A DNA stretch of 64,000 nucleotides from Flavobacteriales bacterium (GTDB lineage: Bacteria > Bacteroidota > Bacteroidia > Flavobacteriales_D > Sanyastnellaceae): assembly GCA_029245065.1 (NCBI GenBank), contig JAQWQB010000106.1, forward strand, positions 1 through 64,000, written 5' to 3'. Position numbers and translations under genes: made by a program. The notes under the pieces were generated by a model, which was not told the DNA's origin, searched no databases, and was given only the letters and a program-made list of their open reading frames with translations. Of the stretch, positions 62,501 to 64,000 are shown one piece after another; position 1 is the stretch's first letter, and every line of letters starts with the position of its first letter.

Positions 62501-63917
62501 AACAGATTGCGAAGCGCTGCTAGTAGAAGGAACCAACCAAAGTATTGGTGACCACCTAGCCTTCGTTTGGGATATGGGAGACGGCACTACTTACGACACT
62601 CAAGACATTACCCACAATTACGGCGCAACAGGGCCTTACGATGTAGAACTTCTTATCACAGATACACTTTGTGATGCCACAGACACACAGCTTTTATCTA
62701 TCAATGTGTTAACTGAAGTAACGGCTATCATTGGCAATCCAAACATTGAAGGATGCCATCCTTTTGTAGCTGAATTTTCAAATAACAGTGCCGGTATAAA
62801 CTTCTTCTGGGATTTTGGCGACGGCTCACCAATTGTAGAAGCACAAGTTGCGGAATACGAATACGCCGACCCAGGAGTGTATGAAGTTACACTCACTGTA
62901 GAAGGTGTTGGAAATTGTGGAGGAACAGACGTTACCACCGCTACCGTAACGGTTATTGAAACACCCGAAATTGACGCCCTGTTTACTATGGAGCAAGAAG
63001 GTGCCTGCGAAGCCATGACGGTAGATTTCGACAATGAAAGTACCGGTGACAACCTCTCTTATGTTTGGGATGTAGATGGCATTGAATATACCGTAGCGGA
63101 ATTCGAGCATATCTTTACTGGACCCGGGAACTACAACATTACACTTTCGATTTCTGAGCCCGTTTGTGATGCTACTGACTCCTTTTCAGATAACATTGAA
63201 GTACTCCAAGGCATCGAACTAGTTGCACCGGAAGACACGTACATGTGTTACTACCAGGAGCAAATAGGGCTTCAAGTTCAAGGCCCTGCTGAAGCTGAAT
63301 ATGTTTGGGACAATGACGACCAAGGGTTGAGCACGGTGGTAACGGAACCAGGCATTTACACCCTGACTGCCACGTTGAATAACTGTACAGACGCTGTTGG
63401 TCTGGAAGTAATTCCAGTTGCTGAACTCGCTTTGTTGGACACTCCTAGGGCTTGTGAAGGACTTCAGACACTATTGGAAATCCCGTACGACAACGGTACG
63501 AACTACACGTGGTGCAACGGAGAAGCAGCTGATTTTATCTACGCTTCAGAAGCAGGAGAATACTGCTACCAATTTATTGATGAATACGGTTGTGCTCAAG
63601 AAGGATTGGTTGTTCTAGAACACATTTCGATGGATGCAGAAGTATTTGTTCCGAACGCATTCACGCCAAACAACGATGGAATAAACGATGTGTTCCAGCC
63701 AGTTGGCAAGGATGTACGTGACTACAGGCTGACGGTTTGGAATAGATGGGGAGACCTTGTTTTCGAAACAGAGAGCACAGAAGCTTTCTGGGACGGTACA
63801 TACAATGGAAGTAACCACTACGTACAAAACGAAGAGTACACTTACCGCATTGAATACAACGGCACCTGCAACGCTGAGAAAATCTTGGTAGTTGGAAACG
63901 TACTATTGATGAGATAG
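59592..63917 (+). CDS. Giant SBBP/PKD surface protein with T9SS type B sorting domain
   Basis: A 1441-residue exported protein. Signal peptide (1-19), an N-terminal domain of the DUF7948 kind (about 22-235; FRANFGQWNDNVLFKTSIGP, HNYFIGNDTEKWASNVPAFG), and SBBP-type beta-propeller repeats (about 240-710; ELIWASYLGGDGQDLPHSII, LTWSSYFGGTAGDAGFGMRF). At least six PKD modules follow (about 720-1210; FEWDFGDGSP, YEWDMGDGTILTG, YQWDFGDGSPVTT, FVWDMGDGTTYDT), then a Cys-containing Ig-like part and a type B sorting domain (FVPNAFTPNNDGINDVFQPV, VWNRWGDLVFETE). It is likely a T9SS-exported adhesin or gliding-associated protein. Confidence 0.9.
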   Translation: MKKFTTLLLLVMVSTLAVAHSPKLSFDFRANFGQWNDNVLFKTSIGPSTVFLESNTMTWVLAHPEDYALVHESSEWDKATLDAWELRGHAYKVHFVGGSTANVVGQNEQSGYHNYFIGNDTEKWASNVPAFGAVRYADVWEGIGLRVYNSAGQFKYDFIVDAGTNTNAVQLSYEGIDGIEIVDGNLVIQTSVGDVTEQAPYAYQMDGNEMVEVACSYALEDGKMSFVFPDGYDETRKLIIDPIVIASTLSGTNGSDNYGHCAAYDIAGNIYTGARSFGTGYPTDTGSFQENFGNGGGGFGVDMAFSKLNPEGTELIWASYLGGDGQDLPHSIIANDFGELYTFGTSDSGDFPTTDGAYSETNSGGVDIAVSHFSEDGTALIGGTLIGGSGADGQNQITTNYGDTYRGEIILDYDQNPAIASCTRSTDFPTTGGAYEPNAYGNDTDQDAVMCKFNPELTSLTWSSYFGGTAGDAGFGMRFTTDGTFYMAGGSASNDLEATAGAYQTTGNAGVNSGYIAHFSADANDLLSCTYYGGDEADNIFFIDLDNDENVWVYGQSANELPITDGVYSEENGTLFVTKFNPALTELVAGSMVAAGTWGSGGVPIAFLVDRCDNIYISAHGASGDLTTTDDAVYTEGGFYLAAYGPEIETLEFATYYGANHVDGGTSRFDKNGIIYQGVCTIGGFPTNADAYSTTQDGWDIGVFKMDFQVSGVNAQLTASADALNGCAPHNIDFNNYSVGDVFEWDFGDGSPINNEFEPSHTYTEPGVYEIQLISSDSLSCNLADTAYLEISVSEPVDFNAAFEVELNCEDLSITTNNQTGIDWLDYEWDMGDGTILTGENVEHVYGEEGEFVISLSAVDNGCIADDQAEETVQIVGAVEASSLFDDYEGCGELEISFDNTSNGVTYQWDFGDGSPVTTEENPTHTFGPGQYEVQLTAFHPESCNLEDDTTLMVTVGEDQFIEAAFQLLQTDCEALLVEGTNQSIGDHLAFVWDMGDGTTYDTQDITHNYGATGPYDVELLITDTLCDATDTQLLSINVLTEVTAIIGNPNIEGCHPFVAEFSNNSAGINFFWDFGDGSPIVEAQVAEYEYADPGVYEVTLTVEGVGNCGGTDVTTATVTVIETPEIDALFTMEQEGACEAMTVDFDNESTGDNLSYVWDVDGIEYTVAEFEHIFTGPGNYNITLSISEPVCDATDSFSDNIEVLQGIELVAPEDTYMCYYQEQIGLQVQGPAEAEYVWDNDDQGLSTVVTEPGIYTLTATLNNCTDAVGLEVIPVAELALLDTPRACEGLQTLLEIPYDNGTNYTWCNGEAADFIYASEAGEYCYQFIDEYGCAQEGLVVLEHISMDAEVFVPNAFTPNNDGINDVFQPVGKDVRDYRLTVWNRWGDLVFETESTEAFWDGTYNGSNHYVQNEEYTYRIEYNGTCNAEKILVVGNVLLMR

Positions 63918-63928
63918 ACGAGTTACCG

Positions 63929-64000
63929 CTACTTCTTTGAAATCCACAATTCAGGATTCTGAGGAGTCCCTCCTGCACTGGTCATTCGCCACACTTCTAA
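63929..64000 (-). CDS. Possible 3' end of a gene running off the window
   Basis: The minus strand from 64000 reads a 23-codon open frame (LEVWRMTSAGGTPQNPELWI, then SKK) to a TAG at 63929-63931. Its composition is protein-like and it converges neatly on the preceding gene. It is too short to identify. Confidence 0.35.
   Translation of the reverse strand, partial: LEVWRMTSAGGTPQNPELWISKK

Overview
The window looks like chromosomal DNA of a marine or freshwater Bacteroidota bacterium, most probably Flavobacteriales (Cryomorphaceae/Crocinitomicaceae-like). The evidence is: promoters of the Bacteroidota type (TAnnTTTG at -7, often TTTG or TTG about 19 nt upstream), almost no Shine-Dalgarno sequences, several type IX secretion (T9SS) cargo proteins with type A or type B (gliding-motility) C-terminal signals, a MurF-alanine racemase fusion, and DnaG and thymidine kinase proteins that have lost most of their zinc ligands. 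There is no rRNA, CRISPR array, phage or intact insertion sequence.

Layout. 1-3.1 kb: tRNA-Gln, an aldehyde dehydrogenase of the 2-aminomuconic semialdehyde type, and an OmpA lipoprotein. 3.3-10.4 kb (minus strand): a cysteine-rich repeat lipoprotein, mscS-dnaG, a TonB-like protein and an RprX/RprY-like two-component pair. 10.5-13.5 kb: a candidate small RNA, a broken SusC-type receptor remnant, then prs, rplY/ctc and pth. 13.5-17.9 kb (minus): an ECF sigma/anti-sigma pair, an overlooked 48-residue protein, and nadD-gmk-yicC. 17.9-24.0 kb (minus): a disrupted T9SS gene and its giant intact relative, a 1556-residue metalloprotease-like protein with two kinds of repeats. 24.1-32.9 kb (plus): polyprenyl diphosphate synthase, a MORN-like lipoprotein, a LysM glucosaminidase, a propeller histidine kinase with its LytTR regulator, and the tyrosine-degradation pair hmgA-hppD.

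32.9-39.7 kb: a frameshifted T9SS gene, a PqiA-like/YwbE/repeat-protein cluster with overlapping genes, purS-pssA, pgk, tRNA-Cys with a striking group of hairpins, and an AT-rich orphan lipoprotein. 39.9-48.4 kb: two tandem paralogous PKD proteins with T9SS type B signals, a coiled-coil membrane protein, a small beta-barrel protein and a subtilase whose catalytic Asp is Glu. 48.5-56.3 kb: murF-alr with tdk on minus; a lipoprotein, a DUF2490-like protein and a very large outer-membrane protein on plus. 56.3-64.0 kb: a non-coding stretch with ~21-nt tandem repeats, a minus-strand operon of a barrel-less TonB-plug protein, an ECF sigma factor and a TPR membrane protein, a 1441-residue SBBP/PKD T9SS protein, and possibly the 3' end of another gene.

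Housekeeping genes (dnaG, prs, rplY, pth, nadD, gmk, purS, pssA, pgk, murF-alr, tdk, ispB) are intact. All three visibly disrupted genes encode exported proteins (two T9SS cargoes, one receptor remnant), which suggests either turnover of surface proteins or localised sequencing errors. The most system-like novelty is the plug-sigma-TPR operon at 56956-59349: it resembles cell-surface signalling, but the outer-membrane component has a plug and no barrel.
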